Shown here: piece by piece, positions 1-8,318 of the stretch
Numbering within the stretch: position 1 is the stretch's first letter
Layout: each line of letters starts with the position of its first letter
Source of the DNA: an uncultured Lachnospiraceae bacterium
Lineage (GTDB): Bacteria; Bacillota; Clostridia; Lachnospirales; Lachnospiraceae
Length of the DNA stretch: 24,682 nt
Assembly (NCBI GenBank): GCA_934338765.1
Contig: CAKRHL010000013.1
Coordinates: 1-24,682, forward strand
Direction: 5' to 3'
Made by a program: the position numbers and the translations under genes
Notes under the pieces: generated by a model
What the model was told of the DNA's origin: nothing
Databases searched by the model: none
What the model saw: the letters and a program-made list of their open reading frames with translations, nothing else

Positions 1-288
1 GCTATGAACCTTGATATATAACAGCTCCTTCTTGCGGATCGGAATATCCGTAAAATCAAGGACCTTGATCACCTCCACGCTCCGGTTTAACTGCTTGATG
101 ATCTGTTCGAAGGTCAGATCGTCACATGTCAGCCCAATGGTCATTCTTGAAATCGTAGGATCCTCTGTCATGCCCACAGTCAGGGTATCCAGATTGTAAT
201 TTTTGCCTGAAAATAATCCGGACACTTTTGCCAGTACACCGATCTGATTTTCTACATATGCGGAAATCACTCTCTTCTTTGTCTCCAT
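1..288 (-). CDS. ilvN: Acetolactate synthase small (regulatory) subunit, 3' part outside window
   Basis: Regulatory subunit of acetohydroxyacid synthase, first step of valine, leucine and isoleucine synthesis. The minus strand reads METKKRVISAYVENQIGVLA and continues with a classic ACT domain (N-Q-I-G-V-L-A-K-V-S-G-L-F-S at about residues 14-27, then N-L-D-T-L-T-V-G and the T-x-D-P-T-I-S-R-M-T-I strand). Only the first 96 codons lie in the window; the gene runs off the left edge. The ATG at 288-286 is preceded by GAGGTG. It starts 53 bases after the ilvB stop on the same strand, so the two are expected to be one operon and to make the two-subunit enzyme. In this family the ACT domains bind branched-chain amino acids for feedback inhibition (family knowledge). 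Confidence 0.95.
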   Translation of the reverse strand, partial: METKKRVISAYVENQIGVLAKVSGLFSGKNYNLDTLTVGMTEDPTISRMTIGLTCDDLTFEQIIKQLNRSVEVIKVLDFTDIPIRKKELLYIKVHS

Positions 289-341
289 ATTTTCACCTCA
301 GCCTTTCCTATCTTATATCTATTCGCATCTGGGTCATAACT

Positions 342-2063
342 CTAAATCTCCAGGATCATATTATCCAGTGAATTGCCTACCGGTACCATAGGGGCAACAT
401 TTGCTTCCCGCTCAATGATAAACTCTAACAGCGTCGGCGCATTCTTGTGGGAACGGGCAAATTCAAAGGCTTTTGGAATATCCTTCTCATCGGTGATCCG
501 CATACCGTATGCGTCATAACTCTCTGCAAGCTTCACAAAATCCGGGCTGTATTTCGGACATTTTTTATTTGGATCCATACAGTTATGCTGACAGCTTCTG
601 CGATAGGTCAGACAGGTACAGGAATATCTCCTGTCAAAGAGCATCTGCTGCCACTGTCTTACATTTCCGAGATATCCGTTATTCAGGACGATCAACGTCA
701 ACGGGATCTCCAGCGCAACTGCTGTCGCAAACTCCTGAATATTCATCTGCATACCGCCATCTCCGGAAATGGCAAAGACATCTGCATCGGGATTACCGAG
801 CTTTGCTCCGATCGCAGCCGGGAAGCCGTATCCCATGGTTCCGAGACCTCCGGAGGTCAGAAGCTGACGGTTGCCCTCCAGCTCCAGAAACTGCGTGGTC
901 CAAAGCTGGTTTTGTCCTACGTCTGTGGCAACGATAGGACGTTTATAATTCTCCGCAATATATTTGATGATCTTCTCCGGAGTGAGACCTTCATAACGCT
1001 CCATGGTGATCGGATATGTTTCCTTCCATTCCTTCAGTCTGTCTACCCACGGCTCGATCTTTAACGGTGCGACATACTCCAGAATCTTCTGAATGGCAAG
1101 CTTCGCATCCGCTACGATGGGAACATCTACAACGATATTTTTTGAAATAGAAGCGGAATCAATATCAATATGTATGATCTTGGCATTCTTGGCAAACTCA
1201 CTGATCTTGCCCGTGATACGGTCGTTGAAACGGGTACCGATAGAGAAGAGCACATCACACTCGCTGACTGCATGGTTCGCCGCATAGCTGCCGTGAATAC
1301 CGATATTTCCCATATAAAGCGGGTGACTTGTGGGAATGGCTCCTTTTCCCATGATCGTTGTGATCACCGGCGCACCGGTAAGCTCTACCAGCTTTTTCAT
1401 CTCCTCGTTGGCACAAGAAATATTTACGCCGCCGCCCAACAGGAATAATGGCTTTTTCGCTTTCTTTAATAAAGAGACCGCTTTCTTGACCTGACCCACA
1501 TGGACGCTTTCGTTTGGCTTGTATCCACGGATATTTACCTCCTCCGGATACTCCTCATCTCCCATAGCTACCTGGATATCCTTTGGCAGATCCACCACAA
1601 CGGGACCCGGTCTGCCTGTTCTTGCAATGTAAAATGCCTCCTTGATGATCCGGCCCAGATCGTCTCTATTTCGCACGGTCACAGCATATTTGCAGATATT
1701 GCGGGTGATCCCGACGATATCTACCTCCTGAAAGGCATCATTTCCCATGAGCCCCAGTGGCACCTGACCCGTAAAACAGACTAGCGGCACACTGTCATAG
1801 TTTGCTGTCGCAATACCCGTCACAAGGTTGGTGGCTCCCGGTCCGCTTGTCACAAGACATACACCGACCTTTCCTGTGGATCTGGCATATCCGTCCGCCG
1901 CGTGGATCAATGCCTGCTCATGTCTCGGAAGGATCATTTCAATCTCATGTTCATCATAAAGTGCATCAAAGAGATCGACTGCCTGTCCTCCCGGATACGC
2001 AAACAGGGTGTCAACGCCTTCTGCTTTCAGTGCTTTTACAAATAATTCGGTACCTTTGATCAT
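342..2063 (-). CDS. ilvB: Acetolactate synthase large (catalytic) subunit with Cys-rich insert
   Basis: Thiamine-diphosphate enzyme that condenses pyruvate with pyruvate or 2-oxobutyrate. Visible: catalytic Glu49 in R-H-E-Q; Y-P-G-G near residue 23; ThDP/Mg site starting G-D-G-G at 434-437 and ending N-N at 461-462; the C-terminal P-M-V-P-V-G-N near 558-564. Length (573 aa) is slightly above the usual ~555. The excess is an unusual insert after the mobile loop (R-R-Y-S at 478-481): five cysteines spaced C482-x-C484-x6-C491-x3-C495-x6-C502 before the standard P-D-F-V-K-L-A. ATG at 2063 has GGGG 8 bases upstream. Its own promoter lies at 2119-2147; ilvN follows. No T-box or leader peptide fits in the ~50-base leader. 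Confidence 0.97.
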   Translation of the reverse strand: MIKGTELFVKALKAEGVDTLFAYPGGQAVDLFDALYDEHEIEMILPRHEQALIHAADGYARSTGKVGVCLVTSGPGATNLVTGIATANYDSVPLVCFTGQVPLGLMGNDAFQEVDIVGITRNICKYAVTVRNRDDLGRIIKEAFYIARTGRPGPVVVDLPKDIQVAMGDEEYPEEVNIRGYKPNESVHVGQVKKAVSLLKKAKKPLFLLGGGVNISCANEEMKKLVELTGAPVITTIMGKGAIPTSHPLYMGNIGIHGSYAANHAVSECDVLFSIGTRFNDRITGKISEFAKNAKIIHIDIDSASISKNIVVDVPIVADAKLAIQKILEYVAPLKIEPWVDRLKEWKETYPITMERYEGLTPEKIIKYIAENYKRPIVATDVGQNQLWTTQFLELEGNRQLLTSGGLGTMGYGFPAAIGAKLGNPDADVFAISGDGGMQMNIQEFATAVALEIPLTLIVLNNGYLGNVRQWQQMLFDRRYSCTCLTYRRSCQHNCMDPNKKCPKYSPDFVKLAESYDAYGMRITDEKDIPKAFEFARSHKNAPTLLEFIIEREANVAPMVPVGNSLDNMILEI

Positions 2064-2089
2064 CTTACTGCCCCTTTCTATCTCATGCC

Positions 2090-2105
2090 GGAAATCCTCA
2101 TTTCC
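2090..2105 (-). other. Small hairpin in ilvB 5' leader
   Basis: On the minus strand GGAAAT and ATTTCC form a perfect 6-bp stem with a 4-base GAGG loop, about 11 bases upstream of the ilvB ribosome site and just after the predicted transcription start. It is too small to be a terminator. It could be an operator dyad or an RNA stem; function unknown. Confidence 0.4.
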
Positions 2106-2118
2106 TATAAGTTAAAAA

Positions 2119-2147
2119 ATAATACTCTTTTTTGTCCCTTATGTCAA
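2119..2147 (-). promoter_or_regulatory. Sigma-A promoter of ilvBN
   Basis: Minus strand: TTGACA (2147-2142), a 17-base spacer, then TATTAT (2124-2119). This is a perfect -35 and a 5/6 -10 at ideal spacing. It sits directly after the stop codon of the upstream dehydrogenase gene, so ilvBN can be transcribed independently of the htrA/LTA run. Predicted start near 2112, leaving a ~50-base leader. Confidence 0.8.
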
Positions 2148-2161
2148 GGGAGCAAAAACAT

Positions 2162-2929
2162 TTATTTCACAAACAGCATCAGAAAATCCACCGGCAAAAA
2201 CTTCGCAAGCATACGAAAGCCCTTCATCAATGGTCCGTATACAGAAACGCTGCGGCCATGCTTTGCATCCACCAGTGCCTGATACACCACCTTGTCAGCC
2301 CGCGCCATGGTGAGCTTTTTGTACAGCTTGACGGCCTCATAGGTCTCTGCAATATCAAAAAACTCCGTCTTGACCGGTCCCGGACACACTGCCGTTACCG
2401 TGATATCCTTTCCTGCCAGCTCTCTGCCCAGCGCTCGGGAAAAGCTCAATACATAGGACTTGCTGGCCGCATAAACAGCAAAGCCCGGCTGCGGCATAAA
2501 CGCTGCTGAGGATGCCATCTGTATGATCTGTCCCTGTTTTGTCATATAAGGAAGTGTGATATGGGTCACGGCTGTGAGTGCCCTGCAGTTGGTGTCCACC
2601 ATCCCGGTGCAGTCCTCCTCTTTCATTTTCCCGATCTTTCCAATAATGCCAAAACCGGCGGCATTGACAAGGATACGAACCCTCGGCTGCTCCTCTGCCA
2701 GTGCCTGCTTCAGAGCATCAATGCCCTCCTGACGGCTCAGATCCAGTGCAAGTATCTTCACCCTGCGTCCCAAAAGCTTCTCCTGCAGCTCCTCCAGTCT
2801 TTCCTTCCTTCTGGCAATGATCCAGAACTCATGAATACTCGGATAATTCTGTGCGATCTGAACTGCAAACTCTCTGCCCATGCCGGAGGAAGCCCCGGTG
2901 ATAATGGCTACGTTTCCTTTTTTTCCCAT
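2162..2929 (-). CDS. Short-chain dehydrogenase/reductase (SDR), classical type
   Basis: NAD(P)-dependent oxidoreductase of unknown substrate. From the chosen start (255 aa) it shows the cofactor motif T-G-A-S-S-G-M-G (11-18), N-A-A-G (about 89-92), catalytic Ser near 140 and Y-A-A-S-K (Tyr153, Lys157), then P-G-P-V-K-T. This is the family's normal length and order. The start at 2929 (ATGGGAAAAAAAGG) is preferred because it has CAGGG about 7 bases upstream and begins directly with the fold. An in-frame ATG at 2971 would add 14 residues, but it has only a weak site and abuts the upstream gene's stop (2973). Last gene of the htrA/LTA-like run. The closest broad group is the YqjQ/DltE-like SDRs; substrate cannot be told from sequence. 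Confidence 0.9.
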   Translation of the reverse strand: MGKKGNVAIITGASSGMGREFAVQIAQNYPSIHEFWIIARRKERLEELQEKLLGRRVKILALDLSRQEGIDALKQALAEEQPRVRILVNAAGFGIIGKIGKMKEEDCTGMVDTNCRALTAVTHITLPYMTKQGQIIQMASSAAFMPQPGFAVYAASKSYVLSFSRALGRELAGKDITVTAVCPGPVKTEFFDIAETYEAVKLYKKLTMARADKVVYQALVDAKHGRSVSVYGPLMKGFRMLAKFLPVDFLMLFVK

Positions 2930-2972
2930 ATAAATACCCTGATCCTTTCCATTTATTTTCATAATTTTCATA

Positions 2973-4826
2973 TTATTTATTTTTCTCTAACTGATAATGC
3001 GCATCCTTCCGATGTTCCCCATCAAAAAGATAATTATACTGCAGTATGCGGTACTCTTTGATCCATTTCTGTATCTCATCATCTGCCTCATCCAGGTCGT
3101 CCCAGCTGTAAAGATCCCCCTGACGGTCATAAAAGCCATTGGCTGTGATGGACGGAATATATTGATACATGTCTAACAGAAACTTCTGATAATCTGTCAA
3201 TTCCAGTCCTGCCGTCTCCGTCATCAATGTGGACAGATAGTTGATAGATATCTGCGGGATCTCGGTCGCCTGGATGTCATAATTGGCCCAGATCATAAAC
3301 GGCACCTGATACCGCTTCATGGCATCCTTCTGAGACAGATTGTCCGGCATCTCTCCCATGACATTCTTGTAAAAATAGTCCGGCAGATGAGGCTGGTGGT
3401 CTCCAAACAGTACAATGATCACCGGCTCCTTTACCTTCTCAAAATATGTGATCAGATTTCTCAGGGCATCATCCGACATTTTGATCAGGGAAAGATACTG
3501 CTCTGCCTCCGGCTGCAATGTCATGCCGGTTAGTTTTACCGGATTTTCAAAGGTATAATCCGTATCGTCATAAGAACTGTGATTCTGCATGGTTACGTTA
3601 AAGAGACAAAGGGAGCTTCCCTTCTTTTTCTTTTCATACAGAGACTCCAGCATTTCATAATCCGACTCATCGGAAATATATTTGCGCACAAGCAGTGGAT
3701 TTTTGAAATCATCAATATCCAGAAACTCATCCATATGGAGAAGAGGATAAACTCTGTTCCTGTTGTAGCCCGAAGGATTGTATGGATGGATCGCCACGGC
3801 TTTGTCGTAGCCCTCCTGCGTTTTGATATTACTGACTACGTTTGGAAGATAATCCTTGATATACTGCAGGTATGGATTGCCCGGCAGAAATGCCTTGGTG
3901 CAGCCCGTCAGGAATTCAAACTCGGAATTGGCGGTATAACCACCATATACGGAAGAATCCGCATAGCCTCGTATCGTGTTCTTTTTCAGACTGTTAAAAA
4001 ACGGCAGATATGCCTGATCTGTCTCAAACCGTCCCAGCACACTGAGATCCGAAAAGGACTCGTTCATGATCATGATCAGGTTTGGCGACTTGGCAGAACC
4101 GGCATGGGATGTCAGCACACTGTTGGTGGTAGACGCCTTCTGATACCGCGACAGGATCTCCTCTGCCTTTTCCGGAGAATATCCCTCCGGCTTCTCCACC
4201 TTGACATTCCCGGCATTCGCCGTAACGTACAGAAGATATCCGTAATCGGACATTCCAATGCTGTGATCCCATGTAAGATTGGTCACATCTCCAAAAAAAC
4301 CCTGTCCCATATTGATCCAGACAAAAAATGCAACACCTGCAGCAGTACCTGCCACCGATGCAATTGCTTTCCTGATACTTTTTGTGCCGGTATAGTGTGG
4401 TGTAACCACCACGCATAATACCAGAAAAAGGATTCCCAGAACAAGGCCCAGCCACAGTTGCGGTGAGCCGTGATATTTGTACTCTCCCGCCACGCCGGCC
4501 GCCGTCCTGACAGCATAGATATCCATATATACAATACCATATCCCCGGAACGCATCCACAAAATAATTGGCCATACCTAATATCAGCACAAATACTCCTG
4601 ACAGGAGAAATGTCAATCTCAACCATCGTGTCAATGACACGATGATGAGATTGACCCCCATCAGGAGCATGATATTTTTAATACTATATTCTAATCCAAT
4701 ACTGATAATGTCACCATCCAGAAACGCCTCAATGATCACATACTCCACAAAGGACAATGCCACAAACAGGATTGTCTGAAACCAATACTGTCTGCAAAAC
4801 CTGTCCCAGCCGGTCTCTTCTTTCAT
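2973..4826 (-). CDS. LTA synthase family protein (membrane-bound sulfatase-fold phosphoglycerol transferase)
   Basis: Polytopic membrane protein with an extracellular sulfatase-fold domain, expected to move glycerol-phosphate or a similar headgroup from phosphatidylglycerol to an envelope polymer (family knowledge). N-terminal hydrophobic segments lie at about 16-35, 50-65, 70-92, 122-142 and 152-172. The extracellular domain carries metal and catalytic residues at positions close to those of Staphylococcus LtaS: Glu256 (M-N-E-S), Thr298 nucleophile (G-G-Y-T-A-N-S-E-F), His416 (M-Q-N-H-S-S-Y), Asp476-His477 (F-G-D-H-Q-P). Length 617 aa is normal. ATG at 4826 has TTGGGGA upstream. It begins 22 bases after the HtrA-like gene, so the two are likely co-transcribed. 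The exact polymer (type I LTA or other) is not determinable. Confidence 0.93.
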   Translation of the reverse strand: MKEETGWDRFCRQYWFQTILFVALSFVEYVIIEAFLDGDIISIGLEYSIKNIMLLMGVNLIIVSLTRWLRLTFLLSGVFVLILGMANYFVDAFRGYGIVYMDIYAVRTAAGVAGEYKYHGSPQLWLGLVLGILFLVLCVVVTPHYTGTKSIRKAIASVAGTAAGVAFFVWINMGQGFFGDVTNLTWDHSIGMSDYGYLLYVTANAGNVKVEKPEGYSPEKAEEILSRYQKASTTNSVLTSHAGSAKSPNLIMIMNESFSDLSVLGRFETDQAYLPFFNSLKKNTIRGYADSSVYGGYTANSEFEFLTGCTKAFLPGNPYLQYIKDYLPNVVSNIKTQEGYDKAVAIHPYNPSGYNRNRVYPLLHMDEFLDIDDFKNPLLVRKYISDESDYEMLESLYEKKKKGSSLCLFNVTMQNHSSYDDTDYTFENPVKLTGMTLQPEAEQYLSLIKMSDDALRNLITYFEKVKEPVIIVLFGDHQPHLPDYFYKNVMGEMPDNLSQKDAMKRYQVPFMIWANYDIQATEIPQISINYLSTLMTETAGLELTDYQKFLLDMYQYIPSITANGFYDRQGDLYSWDDLDEADDEIQKWIKEYRILQYNYLFDGEHRKDAHYQLEKNK

Positions 4827-4848
4827 GATCTAATCCCCAATCTATCTG

Positions 4849-6654
4849 TTAGTTTCCAAATCCCGGGAAAAGACTTCCCCAGCCACCGGAAGAACCATCA
4901 CCGTCATTCTCTCCGGAGTTGTTATTTCCATTGGAGCCGTCCCTGGAATTTCCCTGATCTCCGGAATCGTTGCCGGAACCGCTATTTCCGGAATTGTTAT
5001 TGGAGCTGCTGCCAGAGTTATCTTTTCCGCTCTGAAGACCATTTAAAGAACCGGAACCCTGCAGTGTCACTTCTACTTCCTTCTCTGCGTAACTGCCGTT
5101 ATCACTGCGTTTCAGGGTAATCTTTACCTTTGTGCCCTTCTTGTAACTGTTGGCTTTCTCTTTCAGGCTTTCGATGGTGGTTACCTTGATACCGTTGATC
5201 GCTGTGATAATATCCCCCTGCTTGATGCCCGCCTTATCTGCTGCACCATTCTTGGAAACCTCAGCCACATAAACACCCTCCGGCATATTAAAGTTGGATG
5301 CCTCCTCTGTAACTGTCTTGCCGCTGATACCAAGATAGCCCTTCTGTGCATCTGTGAGGACCTCACGGTTCATCAGCTCATCTATGATCGGTGTTGCCTC
5401 AGAGATCGGGATTGAATATCCTACACCCTCCACAGAGGAAGCGGCGATCTTGGAGGAGTTAATACCAATAACCTCCCCCTTCATATTTAACAATGGCCCG
5501 CCACTGTTACCCGGGTTGATGGCTGCGTCTGTCTGGATAACCTTCATCTTACTGCTCTGTGAGCTTCCATCCTCGCTCTGCTCTGTGATTTCTCTGTCCT
5601 TGGCACTGACATACCCTACCGTTACAGACTGGCCATATCCCAGAGCATTTCCGATAGCAACTACCATCTCACCAACCTTGCTCTCGGAGGAATCTCCCAG
5701 AGCGGAAATACGGATGGAATTTAATGTGGATTTCTTCATATCCTTGAGCTTCACGGCGATCACTGCCAGATCTGCCGAAGAATCATTTCCCTTCGTCTTG
5801 GCATCATATACCTCTTCGTCAATAAACTGTACGGAGATTGCTTTTGCCCCGTCCACAACATGGTTATTTGTGGCGATCAGAAGCTCTGTGTCGTTCTTGC
5901 CCACAATAAAACCGGTACCGGCACTGACCTCATCCTGACCCTGATAATACTGGCCAAACAGGTCATAGGAACCCTCACCTTCTGTGGTACTGGTAATAGA
6001 AACAATGGATGGCATAGTCTGCTGTGCAATACCGGAAACATCTGCCGTACCGATCGCTGTGCCGGATACTGCATTAGTGTACTTCACATTATCCGTGGTA
6101 TAAGCAATCGGCTGTCCTCCGGTAATATTGACTCCCAGCACCTTTCCGGAAAAATAATATACCCCCAGAAAGCAGACAGCTGCAACAACACCAAACAGTG
6201 CCGCAAGACCTGCACATGCTGCAATTTTCTTTCCACTGATAAAATGTCTTTTGTCCTTCTGTGGGGCATCGCTCTGACCGGATGGCTGTCCATAGGTCTG
6301 CTGATCATTTCGTGTCTGCTGCGCCCCCATGGATGTCCAGCCGTTCCCATCTTCTGTCGCCCGATCTGCTCCGGCTTCAGCCTGCTGTGCCTGTGCTGCA
6401 CCGGATCCTTCTGTCGTGTCCTGTGTCCCGCCGGATTCCTCAGCAGTGTTCTGCGCCGCTTTATTGTCACCGGCATGATAATCTCCGGAGCTGGTTGCCT
6501 CCGGCTTATGATCTCTATAAGAATAACTGTAAACAGAGCTGCCGGAGCTTTCCCCGGCCTGATTAACCTCATCGTCACTTTTCTCCATAGGATTACCATA
6601 CTCTCCGGTATACTGACCTGTATCCTGTGTATCCTGATTCTTCTCTTCTTCCAT
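4849..6654 (-). CDS. HtrA/DegP-like membrane-anchored serine protease with PDZ domain
   Basis: Trypsin-like surface protease for protein quality control. From the chosen start (601 aa): ~140-residue hydrophilic, Gln/Gly/Ser/Glu-rich cytoplasmic tail; one membrane span at about 143-168; protease domain with His265 (N-N-H-V-V), Asp295 (S-A-D-L-A-V) and Ser384 (G-N-S-G-G-P-L); PDZ domain around 440-530 (G-Y-L-G-I-S, then A-G-I-K-Q-G-D-I-I); then a ~60-residue low-complexity Asn/Ser/Gly/Asp tail ending in a short aromatic motif (W-G-S-L-F-P-G-F-G-N). Start 6654 has AGGCAGG upstream. An in-frame ATG at 6714 would add 20 residues but sits at the predicted transcription start. First gene of the run with the LTA-synthase-like gene. 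Confidence 0.93.
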   Translation of the reverse strand: MEEEKNQDTQDTGQYTGEYGNPMEKSDDEVNQAGESSGSSVYSYSYRDHKPEATSSGDYHAGDNKAAQNTAEESGGTQDTTEGSGAAQAQQAEAGADRATEDGNGWTSMGAQQTRNDQQTYGQPSGQSDAPQKDKRHFISGKKIAACAGLAALFGVVAAVCFLGVYYFSGKVLGVNITGGQPIAYTTDNVKYTNAVSGTAIGTADVSGIAQQTMPSIVSITSTTEGEGSYDLFGQYYQGQDEVSAGTGFIVGKNDTELLIATNNHVVDGAKAISVQFIDEEVYDAKTKGNDSSADLAVIAVKLKDMKKSTLNSIRISALGDSSESKVGEMVVAIGNALGYGQSVTVGYVSAKDREITEQSEDGSSQSSKMKVIQTDAAINPGNSGGPLLNMKGEVIGINSSKIAASSVEGVGYSIPISEATPIIDELMNREVLTDAQKGYLGISGKTVTEEASNFNMPEGVYVAEVSKNGAADKAGIKQGDIITAINGIKVTTIESLKEKANSYKKGTKVKITLKRSDNGSYAEKEVEVTLQGSGSLNGLQSGKDNSGSSSNNNSGNSGSGNDSGDQGNSRDGSNGNNNSGENDGDGSSGGWGSLFPGFGN

Positions 6655-6718
6655 AATCTGTAACCTGCCTTTCATTATTTTGAAAGAACCAATATGTGGT
6701 CTTTCTCCCTCCATATCT

Positions 6719-6747
6719 ATTGCATAAGTCTAACAGCGATTTGTGAC
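6719..6747 (-). promoter_or_regulatory. Candidate promoter of the htrA-like gene
   Basis: Minus strand GTCACA (6747-6742), 17 bases, TGCAAT (6724-6719). Both hexamers are weak. The -35 coincides with the second half of an 11-base-period repeat, as expected when an OmpR/PhoB-class activator replaces a good -35. Transcription would begin near 6712. Confidence 0.4.
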
Positions 6748-6758
6748 CTACTTGTGAA
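6742..6758 (-). promoter_or_regulatory. PhoP/WalR-like direct repeat in the htrA / sugar-transferase divergent region
   Basis: Minus strand TTCACA-AGTAG-GTCACA; the plus strand reads TGTGAC-N5-TGTGAA. Two half sites start exactly 11 bases apart. The first fits TT(A/T/C)ACA fully and the second has one mismatch. The plus-strand reading also resembles the WalR box TGTWAH-N5-TGTWAH with one mismatch per half. It lies between two envelope operons and could control either. Confidence 0.4.
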
Positions 6759-6794
6759 AAACTCATAAAAATTTTGTTCCTTTTCGAAATAATA

Positions 6795-6823
6795 TTGCGA
6801 TTTATATCGGAAACTATTATAAT
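6795..6823 (+). promoter_or_regulatory. Sigma-A promoter of the sugar-transferase operon
   Basis: TTGCGA (6795-6800), 17-base spacer, perfect TATAAT (6818-6823). The predicted start is near 6830, ~30 bases before the GTG start codon with AAGGTG at good spacing. Confidence 0.75.
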
Positions 6824-6860
6824 AAGGTGGTTCAAAATCTTTATATAAGAAGGTGATAAC

Positions 6861-8291
6861 GTGATCAAGGATAACCAAAAACTGTTAAATCTGATGCATG
6901 TGATCGTGGATGCGGTCATTATTGCTCTTTCCTATATCTTAGCCTGGAGTCTGCGTTTTGAGGATACCTGGAGCCCTCTGGTGCAGTGGCGTATCATTCC
7001 CGCCCCGATCGGGTATATCCGTCCACGGCAGGATTACATCAACATGCTGGTATTTTTGGTTCCATGCTATCTGATTATATATTATTTCTGCAATTTATAC
7101 AATCCGAAAAGAACTTCCAGCCGGCGGACAGAGCTTTTCAATCTGATCAAGGCCAATCTGCTGGGTGTCATTTACTGTGTTGCGGTTCTTTTCTTTATTA
7201 AACAGCAAAACTACGCGCGACTGTTTCTTGGTATTTTTGCCATTATGAATCTGTGCATTGATTTTCTTTTCCGTATGACAGTCAACAAGATCCTGCGGAA
7301 AATGCGTAAAGCAGGCAAGAACTTAAAGCACATTCTCCTGGTAGGCTACAGCCGTACGGCAGAGGGCTATATCGACCGTCTCCGGATCCATCCGGAATGG
7401 GGATATTTTATCCACGGTATTCTCGATGATCACAAAAACACGGAGGATTCCTACCGTGGGATCCCGGTCATCGGCAGTATCTCCATGCTGGAGGATCTGC
7501 TGAGTACCAATGCATACGATGAAATCGCCATTACCCTGAGCATTGACGAGTTTTCCAAGCTGGAGTCCATCGTTACCATCTGCGAGAAGGCCGGTGTCCA
7601 CACTAAATTTATCCCGGATTACAACCATGTGATCCCGACAAAGCCATATACGGAGGATCTGGACGGGCTGCCGATCATCCATGTGCGCCATGTTCCGCTG
7701 AGTTCTTCTTTAAATAATGCCGTAAAGCGCACTATTGATGTGATCGGTTCCCTGTTCGGACTGATCATTCTGGCGATCCCTATGCTGATCGTGGCACTGA
7801 TCATCAAGATCACTTCACCCGGTCCGCTGATCTTCAAGCAGGAACGGATTGGACTGCATAACAAGGCATTTCAGATGTACAAGTTCCGTTCCATGAGAGT
7901 ACAGGAGGCTTCTGAGGAGAAGAAAGCCTGGACCACAAAAAATGATCCACGGGTAACTCCGATCGGTAAATTCATGCGCAAGACCAATATTGACGAGCTT
8001 CCGCAGCTTGTCAATGTCCTGCGGGGGGATATGAGTCTGGTAGGCCCCCGTCCGGAACGCCCGTTCTTTGTTAAAAAGTTTCAGGAAGTCATTCCACGTT
8101 ACATGATCAAGCATCAGGTGCGCCCGGGAATGACAGGCTGGGCACAGGTCAACGGATACCGCGGAGATACCTCGATCGTGAAACGAATCGAATGTGACCT
8201 TTATTATGTAGAAAACTGGACCCTGTGGCTTGATTTTAAGATCCTGTTTTTGACCTTCTTCGGCCGCAATGTCAACAAAAATGCATATTAA
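6861..8291 (+). CDS. Polyprenyl-phosphate sugar-1-phosphate transferase (exopolysaccharide/teichoic-type priming enzyme)
   Basis: Membrane enzyme that loads the first sugar-1-phosphate onto undecaprenyl phosphate to start polymer synthesis. N-terminal half: hydrophobic segments at about 11-30, 60-78, 98-114 and 120-138, then a Rossmann-like cytoplasmic region (I-L-L-V-G-Y-S, 158-164). C-terminal bacterial sugar transferase domain: re-entrant hydrophobic segment about 292-317, then [18 protein letters not shown], the catalytic D378-E379 dyad (N-I-D-E-L-P-Q-L) and L-V-G-P-R-P-E-R. Length 476 aa fits the WbaP / WcaJ-like two-part class. Start is GTG with AAGGTG 5 bases upstream. The LCP gene follows 27 bases later. 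The sugar is unknown. Confidence 0.93.
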   Translation: MIKDNQKLLNLMHVIVDAVIIALSYILAWSLRFEDTWSPLVQWRIIPAPIGYIRPRQDYINMLVFLVPCYLIIYYFCNLYNPKRTSSRRTELFNLIKANLLGVIYCVAVLFFIKQQNYARLFLGIFAIMNLCIDFLFRMTVNKILRKMRKAGKNLKHILLVGYSRTAEGYIDRLRIHPEWGYFIHGILDDHKNTEDSYRGIPVIGSISMLEDLLSTNAYDEIAITLSIDEFSKLESIVTICEKAGVHTKFIPDYNHVIPTKPYTEDLDGLPIIHVRHVPLSSSLNNAVKRTIDVIGSLFGLIILAIPMLIVALIIKITSPGPLIFKQERIGLHNKAFQMYKFRSMRVQEASEEKKAWTTKNDPRVTPIGKFMRKTNIDELPQLVNVLRGDMSLVGPRPERPFFVKKFQEVIPRYMIKHQVRPGMTGWAQVNGYRGDTSIVKRIECDLYYVENWTLWLDFKILFLTFFGRNVNKNAY

Positions 8292-8318
8292 CGCAAGTAT
8301 ATAGAAAGGCAGATCATT

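Noticed and set aside
447..1064. Open plus-strand frame of ~200 codons opposite ilvB
   Set aside because: Antisense shadow of a well-conserved gene; Cys/His-rich, no family pattern, no ribosome site.
2064..2160. T-box riboswitch or leader peptide for ilvB
   Set aside because: The strong promoter leaves a ~50-base leader, too short; no branched-chain codon run or T-box sequence.
3579..4418. 279-codon plus-strand frame opposite the LTA-synthase-like gene
   Set aside because: Mirror of a catalytically complete gene; residue make-up is typical of antisense reading.
5860..6663. 267-codon plus-strand frame opposite htrA
   Set aside because: Opposite the low-complexity tail and membrane span of HtrA; no recognisable domain.
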